DNA of 64,000 nucleotides from Odiellus spinosus. Lineage: Eukaryota > Arthropoda > Arachnida > Opiliones > Phalangiidae. A program made the position numbers and the translations under genes. Position 1 is the stretch's first letter. The number at the start of each line of letters is the position of its first letter. The stretch spans positions 13,472,829 to 13,536,828 of the forward strand of contig OY987225.1 in the NCBI GenBank assembly GCA_963920705.1, given 5' to 3'. The notes beneath the pieces were generated by a model that was given only the letters and a program-made list of their open reading frames with translations, searched no databases and had not been told where the DNA came from. Shown one piece after another: positions 13,301 through 27,400 of this stretch.

Positions 13301-14217
13301 GTAATAAAATATTATCCATGGATTAGGTTTGTTCGTTTGCAACCTAGATTAAAAATTAAAATATGGGGATTTTTTATTCCCTTTAAATTCCTTGTATAAG
13401 CATTCATAAGCTAACATGAACGAATTGCCTCGACTAAAGTCGAGGAGTTGTAATAAAACAGTATCCATGGATTAGGTTTGTTCCTTTGCAACCTAGATTA
13501 AAATATGGGGATTTTTTATTCCCTTTAAATTCCTTGTATAAGCATTCATAGGCTAACATGAACGAATTGCCTCGACTAAAGTCGAGGAGTTGTAATAAAA
13601 CATTATCCATGGATTAGGTTTGTTCGTTTGTAACCTAGATTAAAAATTAAAATATGGGTTTTTTTTATTCCCTTTAAATTCCTTGTATAAGCATTCATAA
13701 GCTAACATGAACGAATTCCCTCGACTAAAGTCGAGGAGTTGTAATAAAACATTATCCATGGATTAGGTTTGTTCGTTTATAACCTAGATTAAAAATTAAA
13801 ATATGGGGATTTTTTATTCCCTTTAAATTCCTTGTATAAGCATTCATAAGCTAACATGAACGAATTGCCTCGACTAAAGTCGAGGAATTGTAATAAAACA
13901 TTATCCATGGATTACGTTTGTTCGTTTGCAACCTAGATTAATAATTAAAATATAGGAATTTTTATTCCCTTTAAATTCCTTGTATAAGCATTCATAGGCT
14001 AACATGTACGAATTGCCTCGACTAAAGTCGAGGAATTGTAATAAAACAATAACCATGGATTAGGTTTGTTCGTTTGCAACCTAGATTAAAAATTAAAATA
14101 TGGGGAATTTTTATTCCCTTTAAATTCCTTGTATAAGCATTCATAAGGTAACATGAACGAATTCCCTCGACTAAAGTCGAGGAGTTGTAATAAAACATTA
14201 TCCATGGATTAGGTTTG
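7400..14217. repeat. Region A HOR unit 2 (6,818 bp)
   Basis: It opens with the same marker monomer as position 1. It lacks one monomer relative to unit 1 (near 8265), so the offset to unit 1 drops from 7,399 to 7,251. It contains module copy 2 (10484-10821). After about 13213 it leaves the unit 1 pattern: a monomer with a long T run (13216 onward), a gttcctttg monomer (13481), then cgtttataacc (about 13777) and attacgtttg / atatagg variants leading into the next unit. Confidence 0.85.
10484..10821. repeat. 338-bp module, copy 2
   Basis: It appears identical to copy 1, including the 16-bp upstream extra segment, and lies exactly 7,251 bp after it. It was therefore carried by duplication of the HOR unit, not by a new insertion. 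Confidence 0.85.
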
Positions 14218-15851
14218 TTCGTTTGCAATCTAGATTAAAAATTAAAATATGGGAATGTTTTCCCTTTAAATTCCTTGCATACGCATTCATAAGCTAACAT
14301 GAACGAATTGCCTCGACTATAGTCGAGGAATTGTAATAAAACAATAACCATGGATTAGGTTTGTTCGTTTGCAACCTAGATTAAAAATTTAAATATGGAG
14401 ATTTTTTATTCCCTTTAAATTCCTTGTATTAGCATTCATAAGCTAACATGAACGAATTGCCTCGACTAAAGTCGAGGAGTTGTAATAAAACATTATCCAT
14501 GGATTAGGTTTGTTCGTTTGCAACCTAGATTAAAAACTAAAATATGGGGATTTTTTATTCCCTTTAAATTCTTTATATAAGCATTCATAAGCTAACATGA
14601 ACGAATTGCCTCGACTAAAGTCGAGGAATTGTAATAAAACAATAACCATGGATTAGGTTTGTTCGTTTGCAACCTAGATTAAAAATTAAAATATGGGGAT
14701 TTTTTACTCCCTTTAAATTCCTTGTATAAGCATTCATAAGCTAACATGAACGAATTGCCTCGACTAAAATCGAGGAGTTGTAATAAAACATTATCCATGG
14801 ATTAGGTTTGTTCGTTTGTAACCTAGATTAAAAATTAAAATATGGGGATTTTTTATTCCCTTTAAATTCCTTGTATAAGCATTCATAAGCTAACATGAAC
14901 GAATTGCCTCGACTAAAGTCGAGGAATTGTAATAAAACAATAACCATGGATTAGGTTTGTTCGTTTGCAACCTAGATTAAAAATTAGAATATGGGGAATT
15001 TTTATTCCCTTTAAATTCGTTGTATAAGCATTCATAAGGTAACATGAACGAATTGCCTCGACTAAAGTCGAGGAGTTGTGATAAAACATTATCCATGGAT
15101 TAGGTTTGTTCGTTTGCAACCTAGATTAAAAATTAAAGTATGGGGATTTTTTATTCCCTTTAAATTCCTTGTATAAGGATTCATAAGCTAACATGAACGA
15201 ATTGCCTCGAATAAAGTCGAGGAGTTGTAATAAAACATCATCCATGGATTACGTTTGTTCGTTTGCAACCTAGATTAATAATTAAAATATGGGAATTTTT
15301 ATTCCCTTTAAATTCCTTGTGTAAGCATTCATAGGCTAACATGAACGAATTGCCTCGACTAAAATCGAGGAGTTGTAATAAAACATTATCCATGGATTAG
15401 GTTTGTTCGTTTGTAACCTAGATTAAAAATTAAAATATGGGGATTTTTTATTCCCTTTAAATTCCTTGTATAAGCATTCATAAGCTAACATGAACGAATT
15501 GCCTCGACTAAAGTCGAGGAATTGTAATAAAACATTATCCATGGATTACGTTTGTTCGTTTGCAACCTAGATTAATAATTAAAATATAGGAATTTTTATT
15601 CCCTTTAAATTCCTTGTATAAGCATTCATAGGCTAACATGAACGAATTGCCTCGACTAAAGTCGAGGAATTGTAATAAAACAATAACCATGGATTAGGTT
15701 TGTTCGTTTGCAACCTAGATTAAAAATTAAAATATGGGGAATTTTTATTCCCTTTAAATTCCTTGTATAAGCATTCATAAGGTAACATGAACGAATTCCC
15801 TCGACTAAAGTCGAGGAGTTGTAATAAAACATTATCCATGGATTAGGTTTG
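14218..15851. repeat. Truncated HOR unit 3a (1,634 bp, no module)
   Basis: It starts with the marker monomer and then joins a hybrid monomer near 14530-14610. It carries attaaaaactaaaatatgg and ttctttatataag, which are elsewhere always coupled to the hairpin deletion, yet its hairpin is intact. It ends with the same lead-in (attacgtttg, atatagg) that precedes 14218, giving a 1,634-bp period between 14022 and 15656. Confidence 0.8.
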
Positions 15852-17616
15852 TTCGTTTGCAATCTAGATTAAAAATTAAAATATGGGAATGTTTTTCCCT
15901 TTAAATTCCTTGCATACGCATTCATAAGCTAACATGAACGAATTGCCTCGACTATAGTCGAGGAATTTTAATAAAACAATAACCATGGATTAGGTTTGTT
16001 CGTTTGCAACCTAGATTAAAAATTTAAATATGGAGATTTTTTATTCCCTTTAAATTCCTTGTATTAGCATTCATAAGCTAACATGAACGAATTGCCTCGA
16101 CTAAAGTCGAGGAGTTGTAATAAAACATTATCCATGGATTAGGTTTGTTCGTTTGCAACCTAGATTAAAAATTAAAATATGGGGATTTTTTACTCCCTTT
16201 AAATAAGCTAACATGAACGAATTGCCTCGACTAAAATCGAGGAGTTGTAATAAAACATTATCCATGGATTAGGTTTGTTCGTTTGTAACCTAGATTAAAA
16301 ATTAAAATATGGGGATTTTTTATTCCCTTTAAATTCCTTGTATAAGCATTCATAAGCTAACATGAACGAATTGCCTCGACTAAAGTCGAGGAATTGTAAT
16401 AAAACAATAACCATGGATTAGGTTTGTTCGTTTGCAACCTAGATTAAAAATTAAAATATGGGGAATTTTTATTCCCTTTAAATTCGTTGTATAAGCATTC
16501 ATAAGGTAACATGAACGAATTGCCTCGACTAAAGTCGAGGAGTTGTGATTAAACATTATCCATGGATTAGGTTTGTTCGTTTGCAACCTAGATTAAAAAT
16601 TAAAGTATGGGGATTTTTTATTCCCTTTAAATTCCTTGTATAAGGATTCATAAGCTAACATGAACGAATTGCCTCGAATAAAGTCGAGGAGTTGTAATAA
16701 AACATTATCCATGGATTAGGTTTGTTCGTTTGCAACCTAGATTAATAATTAAAATATGGGAATTTTTATTCCCTTTAAATTCCTTGTGTAAGCATTCATA
16801 GGCTAACATGAACGAATTGCCTCGACTAAAATCGAGGAGTTGTAATAAAACATTATCCATGGATTAGGTTTGTTCGTTTGTAACCTAGATTAAAAATTAA
16901 AATATGGGGATTTTTTATTCCCTTTAAATTCCTTGTATAAGCATTCATAAGCTAACATGAACGAATTGCCTCGACTAAAGTCGAGGAATTGTAATAAAAC
17001 ATTATCCATGGATTATGTTTGTTCGTTTGCAACCTAGATTAATAATTAAAATATGGGAATTTTTATTCCCTTTAAATTCCTTGTATAAGCATTCATAGGC
17101 TAACATGAACGAATCGCCTCGACTAAAGTCGAGGAATTGTAATAAAACAATAACCATGGATTAGGTTTGTTCGTTTGCAACCTAGATTAAAAATTAAAAT
17201 ATGGGGATTTTTTACTCCCTTTAAATTCCTTGTATAAGCATTCATAAGCTAACATGAACGAATTGCCTCGACTAAAATCGAGGAGTTGTAATAAAACATT
17301 ATCCATGGATTAGGTTTGTTCGTTTGTAACCTAGATTAAAAATTAAAATATGGGGATTTTTTATTCCCTTTAAATTCCTTGTATAAGCATTCATAAGCTA
17401 ACATGAACGAATTGCCTCGACTAAAGTCGAGGAATTGTAATAAAACAATAACCATATATTAGGTTTGTTCGTTTGCAACCTAGATTAAAAATTAAAATAT
17501 GGGGAATTTTTATTCCCTTTAAATTCCTTGTATAAGCATTCATAAGGTAACATGAACGAATTCCCTCGACTAAAGTCGAGGAGTTGTAATAAAACATTAT
17601 CCATGGATTAGGTTTG
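15852..17616. repeat. Truncated HOR unit 3b (1,765 bp, about 12 monomers, no module)
   Basis: It opens with the marker monomer. It resembles both the start of unit 1 and the tail of unit 1 (about 5934-7399), and is followed directly by unit 4. The 1,765-bp spacing also separates 6163 from 7928 and 23185 from 24950, so this 12-monomer block is a recurrent exchange length. It includes a monomer with a 19-bp deletion (ccctttaaataagctaac, near 16195). Confidence 0.8.
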
Positions 17617-20600
17617 TTCGTTTGCAATCTAGATTAAAAATTAAAATATGGGAATGTTTTTCCCTTTAAATTCCTTGCATACGCATTCATAAGCTAACAT
17701 GAACGAATTGCCTCGACTATAGTCGAGGAATTGTAATAAAACAATAACCATGGATTAGGTTTGTTCGTTTGCAACCTAGATTAAAAATTTAAATATGGAG
17801 ATTTTTTATTCCCTTTAAATTCCTTGTATTAGCATTCATAAGCTAACATGAACGAATTGCCTCGACTAAAGTCGAGGAGTTGTAATAAAACATTATCCAT
17901 GGATTAGGTTTGTTCGTTTGCAACCTAGATTAAAAATTAAAATATGGGGATTTTTTACTCCCTTTAAATAAGCTAACATGAACGAATTGCCTCGACTAAA
18001 ATCGAGGAGTTGTAATAAAACATTATCCATGGATTAGGTTTGTTCGTTTGTAACCTAGATTAAAAATTAAAATATGGGGATTTTTTATTCCCTTTAAATT
18101 CCTTGTATAAGCATTCATAAGCTAACATGAACGAATTGCCTCGACTAAAGTCGAGGAATTGTAATAAAACAATAACCATGGATTAGGTTTGTTCGTTTGC
18201 AACCTAGATTAAAAATTAAAATATGGGGAATTTTTATTCCCTTTAAATTCCTTGTATAAGCATTCATAGGCTAACATGAACGAATCGCCTCGACTAAAGT
18301 CGAGGAATTGTAATAAAACAATAACCATGGATTAGGTTTGTTCGTTTGCAACCTAGATTAAAAATTAAAATATGGGGATTTTTTACTCTATTTAAATTCC
18401 TTGTATAAGCATTCATAAGCTAACATGAACGAATTGCCTCGACTAAAATCGAGGAGTTGTAATAAAACATTATCCATGGATTAGGTTTGTTCGTTTGTAA
18501 CCTAGATTAAAAATTAAAATATGGGGATTTTTTATTCCCTTTAAATTCCTTGTATAAGCATTCATAAGCTAACATGAACGAATTGCCTCGACTAAAGTCG
18601 AGGAATTGTAATAAAACAATAACCATATATTAGGTTTGTTCGTTTGCAACCTAGATTAAAAATTAAAATATGGGGAATTTTTATTCCCTTTAAATTCCTT
18701 GAATAAGCATTCATAAGGTAACATGAACGAATTGCCTCGACTAAAGTCGAGGAGTTGTGATAAAACATTATCCATGGATTAGGTTTGTTCGTTTGCAACC
18801 TAGATTAAAAATTAAAGTATGGGGATTTTTTATTCCCTTTAAATTCCTTGTATAAGGATTCATAAGCTAACATGAACGAATTGCCTCGAATAAAGTCGAG
18901 GAGTTGTAATAAAACATTAACCATGGATTAGGTTTGTTCGTTTGCAACCTAGATTAATAATTAAAATATGGGAATTTTTATTCCCTTTAAATTCCTTGTA
19001 TAAGCATTCATAAGCTAACATGAACGAATTGCCTCGACTAAAGTCGAGGAGTTGTAATAAAACATTATCCATGGAATAGGTTTGTTCGTTTGCAACCTAG
19101 ATTAGAAATTAAAATATGGGGATTTTTTATTCCCTTTAAATTCCTTGTATAAGCATTCATAAGCTAACACGAACGAATTCCCTCGACTAAAGTCGAGGAG
19201 TTGTAATAAAACATTATCCATGGATTAGGTTTGTACGTTTACAACCTAGATTAAAAATTAAAATATGGGGATTTTTTATTCCCTTTAAATTCCTTGTATA
19301 AGCATTCATAAGCTAACATGAAGGGATTGCCTCGACTAAAGTCGAGGAGTTGTAATAAAACATTATCCATGGATTAGGTTTTTTCGTTTGTAACCTAGAT
19401 TAAAAATTAAAATATGGGGATTTTTTATTCCCTTTAAATTCCTTGTATAAGCATTCATAAGCTAACATGAACGAATTCCCTCGACTAAAGTCGAGGAGTT
19501 GTAATAAAACATTATCCATGGATTAGGTTTGTTCGTTTGCAACCTAGATTAAAAATTAAAATATGGGGATTTTTTATTCCCTTTAAATTCCTTGTATAAG
19601 CATTCATATGCTAACATGAACGAATTGCCTCGACTAAAGTCGAGGAGTTGTAATAAAACATTATCCATGGATTAGGTTTGTTCGTTTGCAACCTAGATTA
19701 AAAACTGAAATATGGGGATTTTTATTCCCTTTAAATTCTTTATATAAGCATTCATAAGCTAACATGAACGAATGAGGAGTTGTAATAAAATCTTATCCAT
19801 GGATTAGGTTTGTTCGTTTGCAACCTAGATTAAAAATTAAAATATGGGGAATTTTTATTCCCTTAAAATTCCTTGTATAAGCATTCATAAGGTAACATGA
19901 ACGAATTGCCTCGACTAAAGTCGAGAAATTGTAATAAAACATTATCCATGGATTAGGTTTGTTCGTTTGCAACCTAGATTAAAAATTAAAATATGGGGAT
20001 TTTTTATTCCCTTTAAATTCTTTGTATAAGCATTCATAAGCTAACATGAACGAATTGCCTCGACTAAAGTCGAGGTGTTGTAATAAAACATTATCCATGG
20101 ATTAGGTTTGTTCGTTTGCAACCTAGATTAAAATATGGGGATTTTTTATTCCCTTTAAATTCCTTGTATAAGCATTCATAAGGTAACATGAACGAATTGC
20201 CTCGACTAAAGTCGAGGAGTTATAATAAAACATTATCCATAGAAAACATTATCCAATTAAGGTATGAGATCAGATCATAGAACTCTGATTCTATGCCTAA
20301 AGCCAAAGCTAAATTAAGTAAATTTTTCTATCGAACGAAAAGTTTCGTTTTGTTTGACACGTAACCCCTGAAAAATAATTAAGCGAAATTTAATGTTAAG
20401 CGTCAATGGGAGAAAATTGTCTATTATGTTTTTTCTTAAATATTTCCGAGTGAATAAAATCAGTTGTTTTGAAATACGAAACTCTAAATCGTGCCAGATT
20501 GTGATTATATTTAAATTTAGTTTTAAAAGAAAATCTAATTATATTTAAATTTCATGTTTTAAGAGAGAATTTAATTGTATTAAAATTTAATGTTGTAATA

Positions 20601-23600
20601 AAACATTATCCATGGATTAGGTTTGTTCGTTTGCAACCTAGATTAAAATATGGGGAATTTTTATTCCCTTTAAATTCCTTGTATAAGCATTCATAGGCTA
20701 ACATGAACGAATTGCCTCGACTAAAGTCGAGGAGTTGTAATAAAACATTATCCATGGATTAGGTTTGTTCGTTTGTAACCTAGATTAAAAATTAAAATAT
20801 GGGGATTTTTTATTCCCTTTAAATTCCTTGAATAAGCATTCATAAGCTAACATGAACGAATTCCCTCGACTAAAGTCGAGGAGTTGTAATAAAACATTAT
20901 CCATGGATTAGGTTTGTTCGTTTGCAACCTAGATTAAAATATGGGGATTTTTTATTCCCTTTAAATTCCTTGTATAAGCATTCATAAGGTAACATGAACG
21001 AATTGCCTCGACTAAAGTCGAGGAGTTGTAATAAAACATTATACATGGATTAGGTTTGTTCGTTTGTAACCTAGATTAAAAATTAAAATATGGGGATTTT
21101 TTATTCCCTTTAAATTTCTTGTATAAGGCATTCATAAGCTAACATGAACGAATTGCCTCGACTAAAGTCGAGGAGTTGTAATAAAACATTATCCATGGAT
21201 TAGGTTTGTTCGTTTGCAACCTAGATTAAAAATTTAAATATGGGAATTTTTTATTCCCTTTAAATTCCTTGTATAAGCATTCATAAGCTAACATGAACGA
21301 ATTGCCTCGACTAAAGTCGAGGAGTTGTAATAAAACATTATCCATGGATTAGGTTTGTTCGTTTGTAACCTAGATTAAAAATTAAAATTTGGTTTTTTTT
21401 TATTCCCTTTAAATTCCTTGTATAAGCATTCATAAGCTAACATGAACGAATTGCCTCGACTAAAGTCGAGGAGTTGTAATAAAACATTATCCATGGATTA
21501 GGTTTGTTCGTTTGCAACCTAGATTAAAATATGGGGATTTTTTATTCCCTTTAAATTCCTTGTATAAGCATTCATAGGCTAACATGAACGAATTCCCTCG
21601 ACTAAAGTCGAGGAGTTGTAATAAAACATTATCCATGGATTAGGTTTGTTCGTTTGCAACATAGATTAAAAATTAAAATTTGGTTTTTTTTTATTCCCTT
21701 TAAATTCCTTGTATAAGCATTCATAAGCTAACATGAAGGAATTGCCTCGACTAAAGTCGAGGAGTTGTAATAAAACATTATCCATGGATTAGGTTTGTTC
21801 GTTTGCAACCTAGATTAAAATATGGGGATTTTTTATTCCCTTTAAATTCCTTGTATAAGTATTCATAAGCTAACATGAACGAATTCCCTCGACTAAAGTC
21901 GAGGAGTTGTAATAAAACATTATCCATGGATTAGGTTTGTTCGTTTGTAACCTAGATTAAAAATTAAAATATGGGTTTTTTTTATTCCCTTTAAATTCCT
22001 TGTATAAGCATTCATAAGCTAACATGAACGAATTCCCTCGACTAAAGTCGAGGAGTTGTAATAAAACATTATCCATGGATTAGGTTTGTTCGTTTGCAAC
22101 CTAGATTAAAAACTAAAATATGGGGATTTTTTATTCCCTTTAAATTCTTTATATAAGCATTCATAAGCTAACATGAACGAATGAGGAGTTGTAATAAAAC
22201 ATTATCCATGGATTAGGTTTGTTCGTTTGCAACCTAGATTAAAATATGGGGATTTTTTATTCCCTTTAAATTCCTTGTATAAGCATTCATAGGCTAACAT
22301 GAACGAATTCCCTCGACTAAAGTCGAGGAGTTGTAATAAAACATTATCCATGGATTAGGTTTGTTCGTTTGCAACATAGATTAAAAATTAAATTTTGGGA
22401 ATTTTTTATTCCCTTTAAATTCCTTGTATAAGCATTCATAAGCTAACATGAACGAATTGCCTCGACTAAAGTCGAGGAGTTGTAATAAAACATTATCCAT
22501 GGATTAGGTTTGTTCGTTTGCAACCTAGATTAAAATATGGGGATTTTTTATTCCCTTTAAATTCCTTGTATAAGCATTCATAGGCTAACATGAACGAATT
22601 CCCTCGACTAAAGTCGAGGAGTTGTAATAAAACATTATCCATGGATTAGGTTTGTTCGTTTGCAACCTAGATTAAAAATTAAATTTTGGGAATTTTTTAT
22701 TCCCTTTAAATTCCTTGTATAAGCATTCATAAGCTAACATGAACGAATTGCCTCGACTAAAGTCGAGGAGTTGTAATAAAACATTATCCATGGATTAAGT
22801 TTGTTCGTTTGCAACCTAGATTAAAAATTAAAATATGGGGATTTTTTATTCCCTTTAAATTCCTTGTATAAGCATTCATAAGCTAACATGAACGAATTGC
22901 CTCGACTAAAGTCGAGAAGTTGTAATAAAACATTATCCATGGATTAGGTTTGTTCGTTTGTAACCTAGATTAAAAATTAAAATATGGGGATTTTTTACTC
23001 CCTTTAAATAAGCTAACATGAACGAATTGCCTCGACTAAAATCGAGGAGTTGTAATAAAACATTATCCATGAATTAGGTTTGTTCGTTTGTAACCTAGAT
23101 TAAAAATTAAAATATGGGGATTTTTTATTCCCTTTAAATTCCTTGTATAAGCATTCATAAGCTAACATGAACGAATTGCCTCGACTAAAGTCGAGGAATT
23201 GTAATAAAACAATAACCATGGATTAGGTTTGTTCGTTTGCAACCTAGATTAAAAATTAAAATATGGGGAATTTTTATTCCCTTTAAATTCGTTGTATAAG
23301 CATTCATAAGGTAACATGAACGAATTGCCTCGACTAAAGTCGAGGAGTTGTGATTAAACATTATCCATGGATTAGGTTTGTTCGTTTGCAACCTAGATTA
23401 AAAATTAAAGTATGGGGATTTTTTATTCCCTTTAAATTCCTTGTATAAGGATTCATAAGCTAACATGAACGAATTGCCTCGAATAAAGTCGAGGAGTTGT
23501 AATAAAACATTATCCATGGATTAGGTTTGTTCGTTTGCAACCTAGATTAATAATTAAAATATGGGAATTTTTATTCCCTTTAAATTCCTTGTGTAAGCAT

Positions 23601-24421
23601 TCATAGGCTAACATGAACGAATTGCCTCGACTAAAATCGAGGAGTTGTAATAAAACATTATCCATGGATTAGGTTTGTTCGTTTGTAACCTAGATTAAAA
23701 ATTAAAATATGGGGATTTTTTATTCCCTTTAAATTCCTTGTATAAGCATTCATAAGCTAACATGAACGAATTGCCTCGACTAAAGTCGAGGAATTGTAAT
23801 AAAACATTATCCATGGATTATGTTTGTTCGTTTGCAACCTAGATTAATAATTAAAATATGGGAATTTTTATTCCCTTTAAATTCCTTGTATAAGCATTCA
23901 TAGGCTAACATGAACGAATCGCCTCGACTAAAGTCGAAGAATTGTAATAAAACAATAACCATGGATTAGGTTTGTTCGTTTGCAACCTAGATTAAAAATT
24001 AAAATATGGGGATTTTTTACTCCCTTTAAATTCCTTGTATAAGCATTCATAAGCTAACATGAACGAATTGCCTCGACTAAAATCGAGGAGTTGTAATAAA
24101 ACATTATCCATGGATTAGGTTTGTTCGTTTGTAACCTAGATTAAATATTAAAATATGGGGATTTTTTATTCCCTTTAAATTCCTTGTATAAGCATTCATA
24201 AGCTAACATGAACGAATTGCCTCGACTAAAGTCGAGGAATTGTAATAAAACAATAACCATATATTAGGTTTGTTCGTTTGCAACCTAGATTAAAAATTAA
24301 AATATGGGGAATTTTTATTCCCTTTAAATTCCTTGTATAAGCATTCATAAGGTAACATGAACGAATTCCCTCGACTAAAGTCGAGGAGTTGTAATAAAAC
24401 ATTATCCATGGATTAGGTTTG
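17617..24421. repeat. Region A HOR unit 4 (6,805 bp)
   Basis: It opens with the marker monomer and contains module copy 3. Relative to unit 1 it lacks about 594 bp (four monomers) at a junction near 18226-18265, where a ggggaattttt monomer runs into a cataggctaac / gaatcgcc monomer. Beyond that point it tracks unit 1 at a constant offset of 17,022 bp. Confidence 0.85.
20255..20592. repeat. 338-bp module, copy 3
   Basis: It appears identical to copies 1 and 2. It lies 17,022 bp from copy 1, the offset of the large segmental duplication. Confidence 0.85.
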
Positions 24422-27400
24422 TTCGTTTGCAATCTAGATTAAAAATTAAAATATGGGAATGTTTTTCCCTTTAAATTCCTTGCATACGCATTCATAAGCT
24501 AACATGAACGAATTGCCTCGACTATAGTCGAGGAATTGTAATAAAACAATAACCATGGATTAGGTTTGTTCGTTTGCAACCTAGATTAAAAATTTAAATA
24601 TGGAGATTTTTTATTCCCTTTAAATTCCTTGTATTAGCATTCATAAGCTAACATGAACGAATTGCCTCGACTAAAGTCGAGGAGTTGTAATAAAACATTA
24701 TCCATGGATTAGGTTTGTTCGTTTGCAACCTAGATTAAAAATTAAAATATGGGGATTTTTTACTCCCTTTAAATAAGCTAACATGAACGAATTGCCTCGA
24801 CTAAAATCGAGGAGTTGTAATAAAACATTATCCATGGATTAGGTTTGTTCGTTTGTAACCTAGATTAAAAATTAAAATATGGGGATTTTTTATTCCCTTT
24901 AAATTCCTTGTATAAGCATTCATAAGCTAACATGAACGAATTGCCTCGACTAAAGTCGAGGAATTGTAATAAAACAATAACCATGGATTAGGTTTGTTCG
25001 TTTGCAACCTAGATTAAAAATTAAAATATGGGGAATTTTTATTCCCTTTAAATTCGTTGTATAAGCATTCATAAGGTAACATGAACGAATTGCCTCGACT
25101 AAAGTCGAGGAGTTGTGATTAAACATTATCCATGGATTAGGTTTGTTCGTTTGCAACCTAGATTAAAAATTAAAGTATGGGGATTTTTTATTCCCTTTAA
25201 ATTCCTTGTATAAGGATTCATAAGCTAACATGAACGAATTGCCTCGAATAAAGTCGAGGAGTTGTAATAAAACATTATCCATGGATTAGGTTTGTTCGTT
25301 TGTAACCTAGATTAAAAATTAAAATATGGGGATTTTTTATTCCCTTTAAATTCCTTGTATAAGCATTCATAAGCTAACATGAACGAATTGCCTCGACTAA
25401 AGTCGAGGAATTGTAATAAAACATTATCCATGGATTATGTTTGTTCGTTTGCAACCTAGATTAATAATTAAAATATGGGAATTTTTATTCCCTTTAAATT
25501 CCTTGTATAAGCATTCATAGGCTAACATGAACGAATCGCCTCGACTAAAGTCGAGGAATTGTAATAAAACAATAACCATGGATTAGGTTTGTTCGTTTGC
25601 AACCTAGATTAAAAATTAAAATATGGGGATTTTTTACTCCCTTTAAATTCCTTGTATAAGCATTCATAAGCTAACATGAACGAATTGCCTCGACTAAAAT
25701 CGAGGAGTTGTAATAAAACATTATCCATGGATTAGGTTTGTTCGTTTGTAACCTAGATTAAAAATTAAAATATGGGGATTTTTTATTCCCTTTAAATTCC
25801 TTGTATAAGCATTCATAAGCTAACATGAACGAATTGCCTCGACTAAAGTCGAGGAATTGTAATAAAACAATAACCATATATTAGGTTTGTTCGTTTGCAA
25901 CCTAGATTAAAAATTAAAATATGGGGAATTTTTATTCCCTTTAAATTCCTTGAATAAGCATTCATAAGGTAACATGAACGAATTGCCTCGACTAAAGTCG
26001 AGGAGTTGTGATAAAACATTATCCATGGATTAGGTTTGTTCGTTTGCAACCTAGATTAAAAATTAAAGTATGGGGATTTTTTATTCCCTTTAAATTCCTT
26101 GTATAAGGATTCATAAGCTAACATGAACGAATTGCCTCGAATAAAGTCGAGGAGTTGTAATAAAACATTAACCATGGATTAGGTTTGTTCGTTTGCAACC
26201 TAGATTAATAATTAAAATATGGGAATTTTTATTCCCTTTAAATTCCTTGTATAAGCATTCATAAGCTAACATGAACGAATTGCCTCGACTAAAGTCGAGG
26301 AGTTGTAATAAAACATTATCCATGGAATAGGTTTGTTCGTTTGCAACCTAGATTAGAAATTAAAATATGGGGATTTTTTATTCCCTTTAAATTCCTTGTA
26401 TAAGCATTCATAAGCTAACACGAACGAATTCCCTCGACTAAAGTCGAGGAGTTGTAATAAAACATTATCCATGGATTAGGTTTGTACGTTTACAACCTAG
26501 ATTAAAAATTAAAATATGGGGATTTTTTATTCCCTTTAAATTCCTTGTATAAGCATTCATAAGCTAACATGAAGGGATTGCCTCGACTAAAGTCGAGGAG
26601 TTGTAATAAAACATTATCCATGGATTAGGTTTTTTCGTTTGTAACCTAGATTAAAAATTAAAATATGGGGATTTTTTATTCCCTTTAAATTCCTTGTATA
26701 AGCATTCATAAGCTAACATGAACGAATTCCCTCGACTAAAGTCGAGGAGTTGTAATAAAACATTATCCATGGATTAGGTTTGTTCGTTTGCAACCTAGAT
26801 TAAAAATTAAAATATGGGGATTTTTTATTCCCTTTAAATTCCTTGTATAAGCATTCATATGCTAACATGAACGAATTGCCTCGACTAAAGTCGAGGAGTT
26901 GTAATAAAACATTATCCATGGATTAGGTTTGTTCGTTTGCAACCTAGATTAAAAACTGAAATATGGGGATTTTTATTCCCTTTAAATTCTTTATATAAGC
27001 ATTCATAAGCTAACATGAAAGAATGAGGAGTTGTAATAAAATCTTATCCATGGATTAGGTTTGTTCGTTTGCAACCTAGATTAAAAATTAAAATATGGGG
27101 AATTTTTATTCCCTTAAAATTCCTTGTATAAGCATTCATAAGGTAACATGAACGAATTGCCTCGACTAAAGTCGAGAAATTGTAATAAAACATTATCCAT
27201 GGATTAGGTTTGTTCGTTTGCAACCTAGATTAAAAATTAAAATATGGGGATTTTTTATTCCCTTTAAATTCTTTGTATAAGCATTCATAAGCTAACATGA
27301 ACGAATTGCCTCGACTAAAGTCGAGGTGTTGTAATAAAACATTATCCATGGATTAGGTTTGTTCGTTTGCAACCTAGATTAAAATATGGGGATTTTTTAT

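Larger units (their letters stand above)
1204..13777. repeat. Segmental duplication, copy 1 (about 12.57 kb)
   Basis: It is matched by 18226-30800. Every landmark I checked (modules, ccatatatt, gtacgtttac, gaagggattgcc, tacatggatt, ataaggcattc, the long-T monomer) recurs 17,022 or 17,023 bp downstream. Spot comparison found about six differences. The left boundary is a monomer-internal join, and the right boundary is the cgtttataacc monomer. Confidence 0.9.
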
